A DNA stretch of 64,000 bases from Pirellulaceae bacterium (GCA_020852965.1 JADYZV010000073.1:1-64000); one strand, 5' to 3'. Counted from the first letter of the stretch, positions 44,667 through 53,373 are shown. Numbers and translations are program-made. Notes: generated by a model from the sequence alone, not told the origin.

Positions 44667-44750
44667 TGGAGGAGTTGGGAGTTGGGAGTTGGGAGTTGGG
44701 AGTTGGGAGTGTCGCTCCTCCACTCCCAGCTCCTCCACTCCCAGCTCCAA
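44663..44750. repeat. heptad tandem repeat GTTGGGA x5 inside an inverted repeat
   Basis: Left arm GTAGTGGAGGAG contains the stop codon of the M61 gene. Five GTTGGGA units follow (44674-44708). The right part has CTCCTCCACTCCCAGCTCCT, so the whole 88 bp can fold back on itself. GTAGTGGAGGAG differs by one base from the family-A arm start GTAGTGGACGAG. Confidence 0.88.
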
Positions 44751-44762
44751 TATGCGCCGTCA

Positions 44763-45410
44763 CTACTGCGAGCCGGCTAGAAACCCGCGGTGGGCTTCGT
44801 CGTTGAACAGAGCCGCGAGTGGTATTTCAAACTCGGGCACAACCAGACTAGAAATCGAACCCGAGTGGAGCTTTTGAAACAGTTTGTAGACCTGACCTTC
44901 TAGCCGGTACTGTTCGACAAAAAGCTGGTCGCAATCGATCAGCCAATACTCGGCGACCGAGTGCAGCGCATAGTCTTCGAACTTGACACCACGATCGCGA
45001 CTTTCGGTCGAATCGGATAGTACTTCAGCGATAAAGTCGGGTGCAGGAAATAGAACTTGATCGGGCTCAATTCGTGCAGCCTTGTCACGTTCATAAAATA
45101 ACACGTCGGGCTCATAATCGTTGCGAGTCAGATGTACGAGCGCTTTCTCAAAGAAGACTTCCCCGAGATTGCGCTTGGCAACGTGCATGTCGAGCATTTT
45201 GTACAATCGGCCTGTTACCCGAATATGCTCTGCCTTGGCTGGCGAATGCAGGATCATTTCTCCGCCGATGAACTCCGCTTTCATGTTGGGGGTTAACTCG
45301 CGCAGAAATTTATCCCGCGCCAGTTTTTCACGCTGTAGCTGGCTATTGAGTGCGGCCACCAATTGAGGTAAATCGGGCCGCTTCAGCAGCGGTTCCAATG
45401 TGAAATCCAT
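44763..45410 (-). CDS. Uma2-family (PD-(D/E)XK) endonuclease-like protein
   Basis: This 215-residue protein carries the Uma2/DUF820 motifs GGEMILHSPAKAEH, EPDVLFYE, PDFIAEVLSDSTESRDRGVK and YALHSVAEYWLID, with the acidic and Lys residues of a restriction-type PD-(D/E)XK fold. Members are common in cyanobacteria and planctomycetes; physiological roles are unclear. It is a solitary gene with no methylase partner. The start is the ATG at 45410. Confidence 0.85.
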   Translation of the reverse strand: MDFTLEPLLKRPDLPQLVAALNSQLQREKLARDKFLRELTPNMKAEFIGGEMILHSPAKAEHIRVTGRLYKMLDMHVAKRNLGEVFFEKALVHLTRNDYEPDVLFYERDKAARIEPDQVLFPAPDFIAEVLSDSTESRDRGVKFEDYALHSVAEYWLIDCDQLFVEQYRLEGQVYKLFQKLHSGSISSLVVPEFEIPLAALFNDEAHRGFLAGSQ

Positions 45411-45450
45411 ACGAAAACCTCGACGGAGTTTGGCGGCCGGTCACGGCTAG

Positions 45451-45480
45451 TGTAGAACCACTATCTCGATGGTTCTACAT
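45451..45480. repeat. short hairpin repeat (GTAGAACCA family), copy 2
   Basis: TGTAGAACCA and TGGTTCTACA form a perfect 10-bp stem around CTATCTCGA. A related imperfect copy is at 18121-18147. It lies between the Uma2 start and the oxidoreductase stop. Confidence 0.7.
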
Positions 45481-45541
45481 CATTCCAAACCATGGCGGAC
45501 CATGGGCTCGACTTCTTAATCAAACGGGAAAGCTCACGAAA

Positions 45542-47335
45542 TCAGACGATCTTGTACTTGTTGAGTTGTTCCGTCTCTTTATTGACATCGCTGCCGTCTG
45601 GAGTTTCATCCGAATCACGGTCGAACCAACTATCTTGGAACTTGATGTAGCCCGCTTCGCCACGGTTCCCGTTGGCGATCGCTACGTTGGTGGTCATCGC
45701 GATGACGGCATCGGCCATGGCGACTTCGGGATAGCACTTGGGCTTATTCTCGGGTGCTGGATTGCGAATGCACCAAGCCCAGTGTTCGATCTCTTCGGTG
45801 TAGCCGCGGCTGACGTCGGCACCGGCGGCAGCTTTGGCCACATTGGTGGCTGCGAAATTGCCACTGGCTTGGGTATCGAGGCTGAAGCCACCCTTGTCCC
45901 CTTTGACGCTAACCTTGGAGGAGGTGTCAGAGTCCTTGTAGAGCATCAGCTCTTTCTCACGGTCGAGTACGATGGTCCCTTTGGTTCCCATGACCACTTC
46001 GCCGTATCCGCCGAATCCATTGCCATTGATGGTTGAGTAGGTAACGCAGATCTTCTTATTGGGATCTTGTTCGTAGCCTGGAATGCCTTTTCCCTTGGGA
46101 GGGTAGTTGTCGACTTTGTTGTAGTAGCCGACGTCAAAGTCCTTGTCGTATTCAGGGCCGGGGAATTCGTACATGCAGTAGACGTGATCCTCGGCCTCGC
46201 GATCCTGTGGGAAGATTGTTCTTCCGCCTATGGCGTGTACGCCCAGTGGGTGAGCCTTCTTGCCATCTTGACGGAGCGCGGAGCAGAAGATCGTGGCTGC
46301 GTCCAATTGGTGGCTCCCCAATTCGGCCATTAGACCGCCACCGGTGCGTTCCCAAAGTCGCCAACGACAGAGTTCTTCGAGCGGTGAACAGCGGTAGCCG
46401 CCCGACAATTTATGTTCTACGTATCCGTGGCTGGCCGCATCGACCTTTTGATCGGAGTCCCAGGCCGTCCACTGGGCCACTTTGTACGTCAATTGCTCGA
46501 TTGCCAGCGGATCGGTGGCTGCATCCAACTGCCGCTTAAAACTGTTGAGCTGATCGGCGATCTTGTTAACCGAGCCCTCCCCCCCGGGGAGCGGCATCTG
46601 CCAACTATCACCGCCTGGCAAATTGCCTCGGTGCCATTGGGCGCGAATGGAGTGCAATTGCCCGAGTAAGCCGAAACGCAGTAGGTGGACCGCATTGTCA
46701 TACAGCACGCTGTAGTGACGTTGGTGCCCCGTCGCGCAGTGCAGGCCGGTCTCTTTAGCGACGCGCGCCATGACTTTGCATTGAGCCACATTGTGCGCCA
46801 TCAGTTTTTCGGTAAGCACATGCTTGCCGCGCTGCATGGCTTGAACTGCAATGGGAGCATGCAGGAATAACGGCAGTGCGATAATGACCGCTTCGATGTC
46901 AGGATCGTCCAGCAGAGCTTGCATGCCTCCATTTTCTGCGGTGTAGACCTTCACATTCTTTCTGGCTTCGGCTTCGGAACTATAGCCGTATTGTTTGATC
47001 AATCCGGGGCGGGCGGCCAAGGCTGCGTCGCTGGCCCAGTCACCATGGAAAGCGCGTTGGATGCTACTTGGGCGAATATCGGCGATCGCAACCACCTGTA
47101 CGTAGTCGGGGGTACAGCCACCCAGCAGTACGTTCCCTTCATCGCCGACCCCAATCACTCCTACGCGCACGGGATTCTTCACTGTGCCGTAGCCGAAGTA
47201 CATGGCACCTAGGCCGGCACCGGAGACGACACCGGCTGCCGCGACCCCTTTGATAAAGTCGCGGCGGGTAACTCCTACCGCCTCGTAATAGTTGTCTTGT
47301 CCGGTTTGTTTTTGTTCTGGTGTGAGCGCTTGCAT
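45542..47335 (-). CDS. TAT-exported Gfo/Idh/MocA-family oxidoreductase
   Basis: This 597-residue protein has the twin-arginine signal TRRDFIKGVAAAGVVSGAG, followed by the NAD(P)-binding VRVGVIGVGDEGN (GxGxxG-type), then IALPLFLHAPIAVQAMQRGK and the EKLMAH motif with the catalytic-type Lys. It belongs to the Gfo/Idh/MocA sugar-oxidoreductase superfamily; export suggests a cofactor bound before secretion. It is longer than usual (family about 350-450) owing to insertions. It follows the DoxX gene by 57 bp on the same strand. Confidence 0.85.
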   Translation of the reverse strand: MQALTPEQKQTGQDNYYEAVGVTRRDFIKGVAAAGVVSGAGLGAMYFGYGTVKNPVRVGVIGVGDEGNVLLGGCTPDYVQVVAIADIRPSSIQRAFHGDWASDAALAARPGLIKQYGYSSEAEARKNVKVYTAENGGMQALLDDPDIEAVIIALPLFLHAPIAVQAMQRGKHVLTEKLMAHNVAQCKVMARVAKETGLHCATGHQRHYSVLYDNAVHLLRFGLLGQLHSIRAQWHRGNLPGGDSWQMPLPGGEGSVNKIADQLNSFKRQLDAATDPLAIEQLTYKVAQWTAWDSDQKVDAASHGYVEHKLSGGYRCSPLEELCRWRLWERTGGGLMAELGSHQLDAATIFCSALRQDGKKAHPLGVHAIGGRTIFPQDREAEDHVYCMYEFPGPEYDKDFDVGYYNKVDNYPPKGKGIPGYEQDPNKKICVTYSTINGNGFGGYGEVVMGTKGTIVLDREKELMLYKDSDTSSKVSVKGDKGGFSLDTQASGNFAATNVAKAAAGADVSRGYTEEIEHWAWCIRNPAPENKPKCYPEVAMADAVIAMTTNVAIANGNRGEAGYIKFQDSWFDRDSDETPDGSDVNKETEQLNKYKIV

Positions 47336-47392
47336 GGGAGGGTTTATCCTAAAGTGAATTGATTTTTGCGATGGTTTTGAATGGGTTGCGAG

Positions 47393-48310
47393 CTATGCGG
47401 AGGCTTTGGCCCCGCGGAGTCGAGCTGCTTTTTTGTTTTGCCACCATGCCCAGGGGAAAAAGTCGAGTCCCGCATAACGCCCTGCATCGGTGGTCGCGAC
47501 GGTGATCAGCGCCAGGCATTCGACCGCTTGGAAGTACGTCGGTTGCGTACCTGGGAAGCCGGGCATCTGCGACAGGATGACACTGACTAAGAAAATCGCA
47601 GCGGCCCAAGCGGCCAGCGGAGTTAGCAGGCCGATGATGAGTAAGATGCCGATCGACATGTCAAAAATGGGAATGATCTTATCTACCATACTTGTGGACA
47701 GCAGTCCTTCGCCAGGACGCCCGAAATGAAAACGTCCCGCACTTTGCAATTGAGTCGCATTGGCAACTGAGTTCAGACGCCCTTCATATTGAGTCCACAC
47801 GGCGTCGATGGAGGCCAGCGCTTGGTGGACATCGCTCATGCGTTCCTTGGCGATCTGCTCCTTCTGGCCACGCAGGCTGGAGACCTGGTTCCACATCTTG
47901 GAGGATTCCATATCGGCCATGCGCTGTCGACTAAGATTGTACTTGTCGATGGCATCTTTGGATTCGGCGTATACCTCGCCGAGCTTATCGAGGGTTTGCG
48001 ATTTGATGCGGCCCAACGCCTTCTTCTGTTCGTCGGTCAATCCGAAATGGACCGCCGAGCGATCGGCGGCGGATGAGAACAACTCGGTGATCTGCGTTTG
48101 GTTGAGACGCAGTTCACCGTCGTGATCCCAGATTAACTTTTGGAATTCAGGTGCCAACGGGCCTTGGGCTGCGTTGAGAAAACCGACCGAAGAGAAGTCG
48201 TGGCCACGGACTTTGGCGACTCCCTCCATATAAAAATGCCAGCCTATGCCAACTCGCAATGCGATTAGCGCCAGTATTCCAAACATGCCTAGCCGTGCGT
48301 AGTTCTGCAT
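47393..48310 (-). CDS. DoxX-like membrane protein
   Basis: This 305-residue protein has an N-terminal helix (FGILALIALRVGIGWHF), a long soluble segment of about 150 residues with coiled-coil propensity, then DoxX-type helices IFDMSIGILLIIGLLTPLAAW and AAAIFLVSVILSQMP and the C-terminal ECLALITVATTDAGRYAGLD. DoxX relatives are linked to thiosulfate or quinone redox reactions in some bacteria; this is not shown here. It precedes the oxidoreductase, suggesting a redox pair. Confidence 0.7.
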   Translation of the reverse strand: MQNYARLGMFGILALIALRVGIGWHFYMEGVAKVRGHDFSSVGFLNAAQGPLAPEFQKLIWDHDGELRLNQTQITELFSSAADRSAVHFGLTDEQKKALGRIKSQTLDKLGEVYAESKDAIDKYNLSRQRMADMESSKMWNQVSSLRGQKEQIAKERMSDVHQALASIDAVWTQYEGRLNSVANATQLQSAGRFHFGRPGEGLLSTSMVDKIIPIFDMSIGILLIIGLLTPLAAWAAAIFLVSVILSQMPGFPGTQPTYFQAVECLALITVATTDAGRYAGLDFFPWAWWQNKKAARLRGAKASA

Positions 48311-48482
48311 AACTTGTTTCGTGGGGAGGGAGATATGTGGTGGAGGGGCCGTATGTTGGTTGTTATCGTAGTTTGAGCTCGACGAATAGTTAATTATTGT
48401 CGAAAATCAGCCCTTGGCCAAGCCATATTGGGAAACTAATCAAACTTGGGACGCCTACCCTCAATTGTACCGAGAGAACTCG

Positions 48483-49019
48483 ATGCCTCAAAAGCAGACC
48501 GCACACAAAAAGCTACAAAATTCCAGGCCGGAACGGGGTGATCGTGTGGGGTATTGGCTGGTCAAGAGCGAACCCGACTGCTTCAGCATTGATGATCTGT
48601 TGGCGGCCAAAGGGCGGACGACCTATTGGGATGGCGTGCGGAACTATCAGGCGCGCAACATGCTGCGCGATCAAATGAAGCTGGGAGACCGGGTGTTGTT
48701 CTACCACAGCAATGCCAAACCTCCAGGTATCGCTGGAGTGGCTGAAGTTGTCCGCGAAGGCTATCCCGATACGACTGCCTTCGATGTCAAGCACGAGCAC
48801 TACGATCCGAAAAGCAAGCCAGACAGCCCAACTTGGTATAGGGTCGATTTGAAGCTAGTGGCGAAGTTTCCGAGAGAGCTTTCGCTACCCGCATTGAGGC
48901 AGGTGCCCGCATTGGCTGGCATGGCACTGCTGCAGCGCGGCTCACGACTGAGTGTACAGCCGGTCAGCTCGCAGGAGTTCAAGACGGTGCTCGCGCTGGC
49001 CGAAATCGACGAATCGTAG
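48483..49019 (+). CDS. EVE-domain protein
   Basis: This 178-residue protein has the EVE (thymocyte nuclear protein 1-type) fold signatures YWLVKSEPDCFSIDDLLAAK, TYWDGVRNYQARNMLRDQM, GDRVLFYHSNAKPPGIAGVA and PDSPTWYRVDLKLV. EVE domains read modified bases in DNA or RNA (PUA-like superfamily). The basic N-terminal extension of about 20 residues before the domain is variable. Start ATG 48483; the frame further upstream is open. The stop TAG (49017-49019) is the first part of a family-A repeat arm. Confidence 0.88.
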   Translation: MPQKQTAHKKLQNSRPERGDRVGYWLVKSEPDCFSIDDLLAAKGRTTYWDGVRNYQARNMLRDQMKLGDRVLFYHSNAKPPGIAGVAEVVREGYPDTTAFDVKHEHYDPKSKPDSPTWYRVDLKLVAKFPRELSLPALRQVPALAGMALLQRGSRLSVQPVSSQEFKTVLALAEIDES

Positions 49020-49186
49020 TGGACGAGGTCACGAGTCCTTCGCAACGGATGTAGTGGACGAGGCCCGCGAGTCCTTGGATGGGGCGGTTGTCAGCGACTC
49101 GTAACCTCGTCCACTACGGACTCGCAACCTCGTCCACTACGGACTCGCAACCTCGTCCACTACGGACGGGTAACCTCGTCCACTAC
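49016..49186. repeat. family-A repeat cluster with tandem 23-bp arms, copy 8
   Basis: Two forward arms (49016-49038, 49051-49074) are followed by four reverse arms in exact 23-bp steps (49095-49117, 49118-49140, 49141-49163, 49164-49186), each ending CCTCGTCCACTAC. Units 2 and 3 are identical. This looks like unit duplication within an otherwise two-arm element. The unequal number of arms allows many alternative stem pairings in RNA. Confidence 0.92.
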
Positions 49187-49211
49187 AGCAAGCAGACAAA
49201 GAGAGTAGATT

Positions 49212-49529
49212 ATGCAAGTTGATGATGAGCTGTGTTTGTGTTTTCATGTTAGTTGTCGCAAGGTGCTCAACTACATTCGCATCCATCGCGTAAAGGTTCC
49301 GAGTCAGTTGTCCGAGTGCCAAAGCGCTGGGACGGGCTGCGGTTGGTGTCGCGCGGCCATGCGCCGACTAGTAGATTGCATGGAGAAGTTTCCGCCCGAC
49401 GACGATGTGGTTGAAGATTGGCAGCGCTGGCTCGACATGGCGATGCCGAACACGCGCCGCGACGATTATTCAGCGGGTAGAAAGCAGCACATCGACCAAG
49501 GCCATGGCACACCGCCAACGGCATCGTAA
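49212..49529 (+). CDS. BFD-like [2Fe-2S]-binding protein
   Basis: This 105-residue protein has the cysteine spacing C8-x-C10, then 32 residues, then C43-xx-C46 in GTGCGWC, exactly the bacterioferritin-associated ferredoxin (BFD/Fer2_BFD) pattern. BFD proteins pass electrons to bacterioferritin or occur in NirB-type enzymes. Extra cysteines C15 and C36 are present. No bacterioferritin gene is in the window, so the partner is unknown. The C-terminal 40 residues are polar. Start ATG 49212, with AGAG upstream. Confidence 0.8.
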   Translation: MQVDDELCLCFHVSCRKVLNYIRIHRVKVPSQLSECQSAGTGCGWCRAAMRRLVDCMEKFPPDDDVVEDWQRWLDMAMPNTRRDDYSAGRKQHIDQGHGTPPTAS

Positions 49530-49624
49530 CGACTACTGGAGACTTGTTTGGGTCAACGCGCAGATCGATTGTCAAGCGCAAAAATATCTATATCGAAGAA
49601 CATTTCCAAAGTAGTGCTCGGGCC

Positions 49625-49653
49625 TGTCAAAGCTGAAAAAAACTCGCTATAAT
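49625..49653 (+). promoter_or_regulatory. candidate promoter
   Basis: TGTCAA (49625-49630) and TATAAT (49648-49653) are 17 bp apart, in the context TCGCTATAATAGGAG. It precedes a 33-codon frame and, 300 bp on, the Lys/Ala-rich gene. The rest of 49530-49960 shows nothing else. Confidence 0.4.
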
Positions 49654-49661
49654 AGGAGATT

Positions 49662-49763
49662 ATGGTTAGCACTTATGAGCGAGCTACTGTTTGTCCGCTG
49701 CGACTGGGTTTCGTCAATCAGCCAACAGCAACGACAGCCGATAACGTACCGCCACACAAATAG
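49662..49763 (+). CDS. possible 33-codon small ORF or leader peptide
   Basis: ATG 49662 is preceded by AGGAG three bases away and by the TATAAT at 49648. Translation gives MVSTYERATV... ending NVPPHK at a TAG. It is unrecognised. The transcript start would lie very close to the ATG, so it would be nearly leaderless. It could equally be chance; no conservation could be tested. Confidence 0.2.
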   Translation: MVSTYERATVCPLRLGFVNQPTATTADNVPPHK

Positions 49764-49960
49764 CACAGCGCAGCTCACCTCCGCTAGCCTACACCACCGC
49801 GATGCATTCGCCGATAAGCGAAGTACTCCAACCGCAGTTTTGAATGCCCCGCCGTTTTGCCAACCATGGATGACTGGCTGGTAAACCATTTCCGACTGGG
49901 AACTTGGTGTTTGTTTTCGTAGTTACCATATCTCTTCTTTCTAGTTAAGGAGCTCAAGCA

Positions 49961-50296
49961 ATGGTTGGTCGCGCTGCTACTGCTGTGAAGTCTAAAACCA
50001 AACCGAAGCCACGCCTGGGAGCCAAAGCTACTGCTCAAGTGACGATTCCCAAAGTCAAGGCACCTACGGTTAATGCCGATGGAACCCCCATCGAAGCGCC
50101 AGCCAAACCTCGGCGTCGTGTCAAAATTGAAACTCGTACGCGCATCTACTGGGCGGTATTCAATCAAGACTGCAAGCGCGTAGCCGTATTTGAGTTCGAT
50201 CAAAAGGTCGAAGCCGAAAAACGCGCCGCCAAATTGTTGGCCAGCTCCGGCGAGCATCACTTCATTCAGAAGATCAAAGCCAACGTCCCCGTCTAA
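49961..50296 (+). CDS. hypothetical small basic protein
   Basis: This 111-residue protein is unrecognised. The first 50 residues are rich in Lys, Pro and Ala (KPKPRLGAKATAQVTIPKVK). The rest is a compact domain (RIYWAVFNQDCKRVAVFEFD, then KVEAEKRAAKLLASSGEHHF) with beta-beta-alpha-beta character. AAGGAG lies eight bases before the ATG, an excellent ribosome binding site, so it is probably expressed. The basic tail suggests nucleic-acid binding, which is inference. Confidence 0.65.
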   Translation: MVGRAATAVKSKTKPKPRLGAKATAQVTIPKVKAPTVNADGTPIEAPAKPRRRVKIETRTRIYWAVFNQDCKRVAVFEFDQKVEAEKRAAKLLASSGEHHFIQKIKANVPV

Positions 50297-50467
50297 TCGG
50301 CATAATCCATTCAATGACTACGGCTCTCCCAAATGGTGGAGATGCCGCTCTCCGATTGGCAGAATCGAGTCGCACTTGCCCGTTCAGTGCGGCACTTGGG
50401 GCGGTTGCAGCGTAGGCTTCTATTTCAGCCTGCTTATGCTTCGCTCACTTTGATTGCCGAAACCGAT

Positions 50468-51655
50468 ATGACCGCCTCGAATTTGGTCGCCCACTCCGTG
50501 TTTTGTCCTCCGGTGTTGGCACCCTATACGCCACGTTCCGCAGTGGCCGCGACGGCCCGCGTGCTACATGTCATCAATGGCGAGCACTTTTCTGGAGCCG
50601 AACGCGTTCAGCAGTTGCTTGGGCGTGGCCTGCCGAAATTTGGCTTTGAAGCCGATTTTGCATGTGTCAAACAGGGCAAGTTTCCTGAGTTGTGCGGTCT
50701 GCCCGAACAGCGTGTGATTACCGTACCCATGCAGGGGCGTTTTGACTGGACTGTGGTTGGGAAGTTGGCACACGTTGTGAGCGAGCGGGAAATCGAGATT
50801 CTCCATGCACACACCCCACGCACCGCGCTGGTAACGTCGCTCTTAGCTCGGAAAACCGGACTCCCCTGGGTCTATCACGTGCATAGTCCTGCGGCGCGCG
50901 ATAGCACGCGTGGAACGCTTAATCGAGTGAATCAATGGATCGAACACCATGCATTGCGAAGCTGCCAACAGTTGATCACGGTCAGCCGTAGTTTGCGCCG
51001 TGAGATGCTTCGCTGCGGAGTTTCGCGCGAGCGATTGGCCGTAGTACCCAATGGAGTGCCTGCTATCGAGCCGATTCAAGCCCATCTGCGGCAAAACGAA
51101 TCGACGTGGCGCTTGGGCTTGATTGCTTTGATGCGTCCGCGCAAAGGGGTTGAAGTGGCACTTCAAGCCATGAAACTACTTAAAGAACGTCAACTCCCAG
51201 TGACGTTAGAGTTGATCGGTGGTTTCGAGACGCCGGCCTACCAGCAGCAGACGCTCGAATTGCTGCGCTCATTAGGACTCGAAGACTGCGTACACTGGAG
51301 TGGTTTTACCAATGATATCCCTTCGGCGGTACGTGGCCTGGATGCTTTGCTCTTGCCCAGCCTATTCGGCGAAGGGATGCCTATGGTCGTGCTCGAAGCC
51401 TTGGCCGCCGCCGTGCCCGTGGTGGCGACTCGTGTCGAAGGAACGCCGGAAGTGATTCGCGATGGCATCGAAGGTCTTTTGGCCGAACCAGGCAGCGCGA
51501 CGAGTCTTGCCGAGAAACTCTGCCAACTCGTTCAAGATCGAGATGCGTGGAGTCGCATGAGCGCTCAAGCGCTCGCGCGACACCGTACTAGCTTTAGTGA
51601 CGAGCGCATGGCCGAGCGCACCGCCCGCATCTACCATCGATTGCTGAGCCGATAA
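50468..51655 (+). CDS. GT4-type glycosyltransferase
   Basis: This 395-residue protein has the two Rossmann-like halves of the GT-B fold. ARVLHVINGEHFSGAERVQQ is the N-terminal donor-side loop; VPNGVPAIEP and the later FGEGMPMVVLEALAAAVPVV with the E-x7-E motif mark the C-terminal half of GT4 enzymes. It would transfer sugar from a nucleotide donor in the cytoplasm. No other surface-polysaccharide gene is adjacent. ATG 50468 is chosen; the frame is open to 50333. Confidence 0.88.
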   Translation: MTASNLVAHSVFCPPVLAPYTPRSAVAATARVLHVINGEHFSGAERVQQLLGRGLPKFGFEADFACVKQGKFPELCGLPEQRVITVPMQGRFDWTVVGKLAHVVSEREIEILHAHTPRTALVTSLLARKTGLPWVYHVHSPAARDSTRGTLNRVNQWIEHHALRSCQQLITVSRSLRREMLRCGVSRERLAVVPNGVPAIEPIQAHLRQNESTWRLGLIALMRPRKGVEVALQAMKLLKERQLPVTLELIGGFETPAYQQQTLELLRSLGLEDCVHWSGFTNDIPSAVRGLDALLLPSLFGEGMPMVVLEALAAAVPVVATRVEGTPEVIRDGIEGLLAEPGSATSLAEKLCQLVQDRDAWSRMSAQALARHRTSFSDERMAERTARIYHRLLSR

Positions 51656-51717
51656 CGCATTAACCTTCGTCTGCTGTCCGTGTCATCCGTGTCATCCGTT
51701 TCATCTCTGTCATCCCT

Positions 51718-51787
51718 GCTCCGGCTTTGCCGTCCGTGCGAGAATTCCGGTCATTGGCTAGCACGGATGGCAAGGCCGGAGCGCGGA
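51718..51787. repeat. family-B palindromic repeat, copy 3
   Basis: Arms TGCTCCGGCTTTGCCGTCCG and CGGATGGCAAGGCCGGAGCG surround AGAATTCCGGTCATTGGCTA. It lies between the convergent glycosyltransferase and MoaD-like genes. It is preceded by a short run of TGTCATCCGT-type repeats (51675-51715). Confidence 0.9.
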
Positions 51788-51800
51788 TAGTAAAACAAAA

Positions 51801-52076
51801 CTAGCCACCGGCCAAAGCGGACACGATGAGCAGCGTCTGCCCGGAGGGGATTTCGGTGGCTAGACCCTGCATATCTCGAATGTTGCGTTCACCCACAAAG
51901 ATATTCAGAAAGCTATGTAGCTCGCCGCTCGTTGACAGTAGCTTGCCTTCCAAACGCGGAAAACTATCTACCAGCTCCTCAATAGCAGCCTCGACCGAGT
52001 TGGCAGTGACTTCGATCTCTGCTTGTTGTTCCGTCAACTCGCGCAAGGAAGACGGGATGCGAATTTGAGTGGTCAT
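51801..52076 (-). CDS. MoaD/ThiS-like sulfur carrier protein
   Basis: This 91-residue ubiquitin-fold protein ends in the required C-terminal Gly-Gly (SALAGG). FPRLEGKLLSTSGELHSFLN and TLLIVSALAGG are typical of MoaD-type carriers, which receive sulfur as a thiocarboxylate after adenylation by a ThiF/MoeB enzyme. That enzyme is encoded immediately upstream, 3 bp away. The pathway (molybdopterin, cysteine or other) cannot be told because no other pathway gene is present. Confidence 0.82.
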   Translation of the reverse strand: MTTQIRIPSSLRELTEQQAEIEVTANSVEAAIEELVDSFPRLEGKLLSTSGELHSFLNIFVGERNIRDMQGLATEIPSGQTLLIVSALAGG

Positions 52077-52079
52077 AGG

Positions 52080-52853
52080 TCAATCGGAAGTGTGAAGGTG
52101 AGAACAGATCGGACAGTCGAGCAGGCGTTCAATCCGTAAGTTATCGAAGGTCATGTCTCGCAGGTCATAGCGCAACAAGCGCCCCAGCAGCGGTTGCCCC
52201 AGTCCTGCTATGAGCTTAATCGTTTCCATGGCGGCTAGGCAAGCCACCGAGCCGGAGACTGCGCCAAATACTGGGAAACGACGCGTCCAGTGGGGTGGCT
52301 CGTTGGGAACCAAGCAACGTAGGCAACCGGTTACGCCCGGCACGAAGGTGGTCAATTGGGCTTCCAATTCGTACATTGCGCACTCGACCAACGGCTTGTC
52401 CTGCCGCATCGCTTCATCATTCATGGCATAACGTTCCGGAAACAGCGGCGCACAATCGACAACCACATCAGCCTGGGCTACCAATCGTTCAACGTTATCT
52501 GCACTTACGTTCTCGTCAACTGCGACGACGTCGAGCCTTGGATTGAGCTGTTTGAGTCGCCGCTCGACTGATTCGATCCGCGATTGACCAATTGCGTCGT
52601 ATGTCATCAGTAGTTGTCGATTCAGATCGCTCGGCTTGATCGAGCCTGCATGGGCGACAATTAAGCGTCCCACGCCGGCAGCCGCCAGTTGGTAGGCGAC
52701 CAGGCCCCCTACACCACCGGCGCGCGAGATCAAAACCGAAGCCTGTTTCAATTTTTCCTGCCCAGCCACTCCAAAATCGGGGACCGACATCTGCCATTCG
52801 TAAATTGCCCGTTCTTCGTCGCTTAGTGTCCCACTCACCCCCTCGCGCAGCAT
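52080..52853 (-). CDS. ThiF/MoeB/HesA-family adenylyltransferase
   Basis: This 257-residue E1-like enzyme has the nucleotide-binding region VLISRAGGVGGLVAYQLAAA (usual GAGGLG replaced by RAGGVG), DLNRQLLMTYDAIGQSR and two CxxC pairs, CLRC and CPIC, which bind zinc in this family. It would adenylate the C-terminal Gly of the MoaD-like protein. The ATG at 52853 follows AGAGGA; TTG 52877 is a longer alternative. There is no C-terminal rhodanese domain. Confidence 0.85.
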   Translation of the reverse strand: MLREGVSGTLSDEERAIYEWQMSVPDFGVAGQEKLKQASVLISRAGGVGGLVAYQLAAAGVGRLIVAHAGSIKPSDLNRQLLMTYDAIGQSRIESVERRLKQLNPRLDVVAVDENVSADNVERLVAQADVVVDCAPLFPERYAMNDEAMRQDKPLVECAMYELEAQLTTFVPGVTGCLRCLVPNEPPHWTRRFPVFGAVSGSVACLAAMETIKLIAGLGQPLLGRLLRYDLRDMTFDNLRIERLLDCPICSHLHTSD

Positions 52854-52888
52854 GCCATTCCTCTCAATAGTACCCAATTATAAGTAGC

Positions 52889-53335
52889 TCAGACATGGAA
52901 GCCATCATAGTCCTTCATCGGCTGGGGATGAAGGCGGTGCATCGCCAAGCGTGACTTACGCAATAATTCCTCAGCGGTTTTTCGATGGCGAGCGTCGCTC
53001 AGCAATCCTTCGTCCGAGCGAACGGCATGCCCATTCTCATAGTGGACGACCAATCCGGGGTGAAAGCTATTGGAGGCTACATCCACGACTTCCTTGACTA
53101 GAACGCCATGCTGCGAACGAAACAGCATCACGCTGTCGTTACCAGCCTGGATCCAGCCCACCAGATCCGGATCCTCGTTGCGCGCCTGCTCGAAGCCCTC
53201 CGCAGGTTCAAAGTTGGAAGTATCAACAATATCGACAGCCGCATTGAGTCGGTCGCGAACGGCCATGCCACGCACTGAGTGAATCCAGACGATGATCAAG
53301 GCGAGCAACGACAGGGAACAGATTAACCACCACAT
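52889..53335 (-). CDS. hypothetical membrane-anchored protein
   Basis: This 148-residue protein has one N-terminal membrane helix (MWWLICSLSLLALIIVWIHS) and a soluble domain with GWIQAGNDSVMLFRSQHGVL. It is unrecognised. The polar C-terminus ends KDYDGFHV. AAGGA lies upstream of the ATG at 53335. It precedes the ThiF gene on the same strand by 35 bp, so co-transcription is plausible but a functional link is not shown. Confidence 0.55.
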   Translation of the reverse strand: MWWLICSLSLLALIIVWIHSVRGMAVRDRLNAAVDIVDTSNFEPAEGFEQARNEDPDLVGWIQAGNDSVMLFRSQHGVLVKEVVDVASNSFHPGLVVHYENGHAVRSDEGLLSDARHRKTAEELLRKSRLAMHRLHPQPMKDYDGFHV

Positions 53336-53373
53336 TGACGAGTTTTCCTTATTGATAATCACCGATCAGTTGT

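Noticed and set aside
49016..49186. Possible CRISPR array
   Set aside because: The 23-bp units abut without spacers and invert; no cas genes are present.
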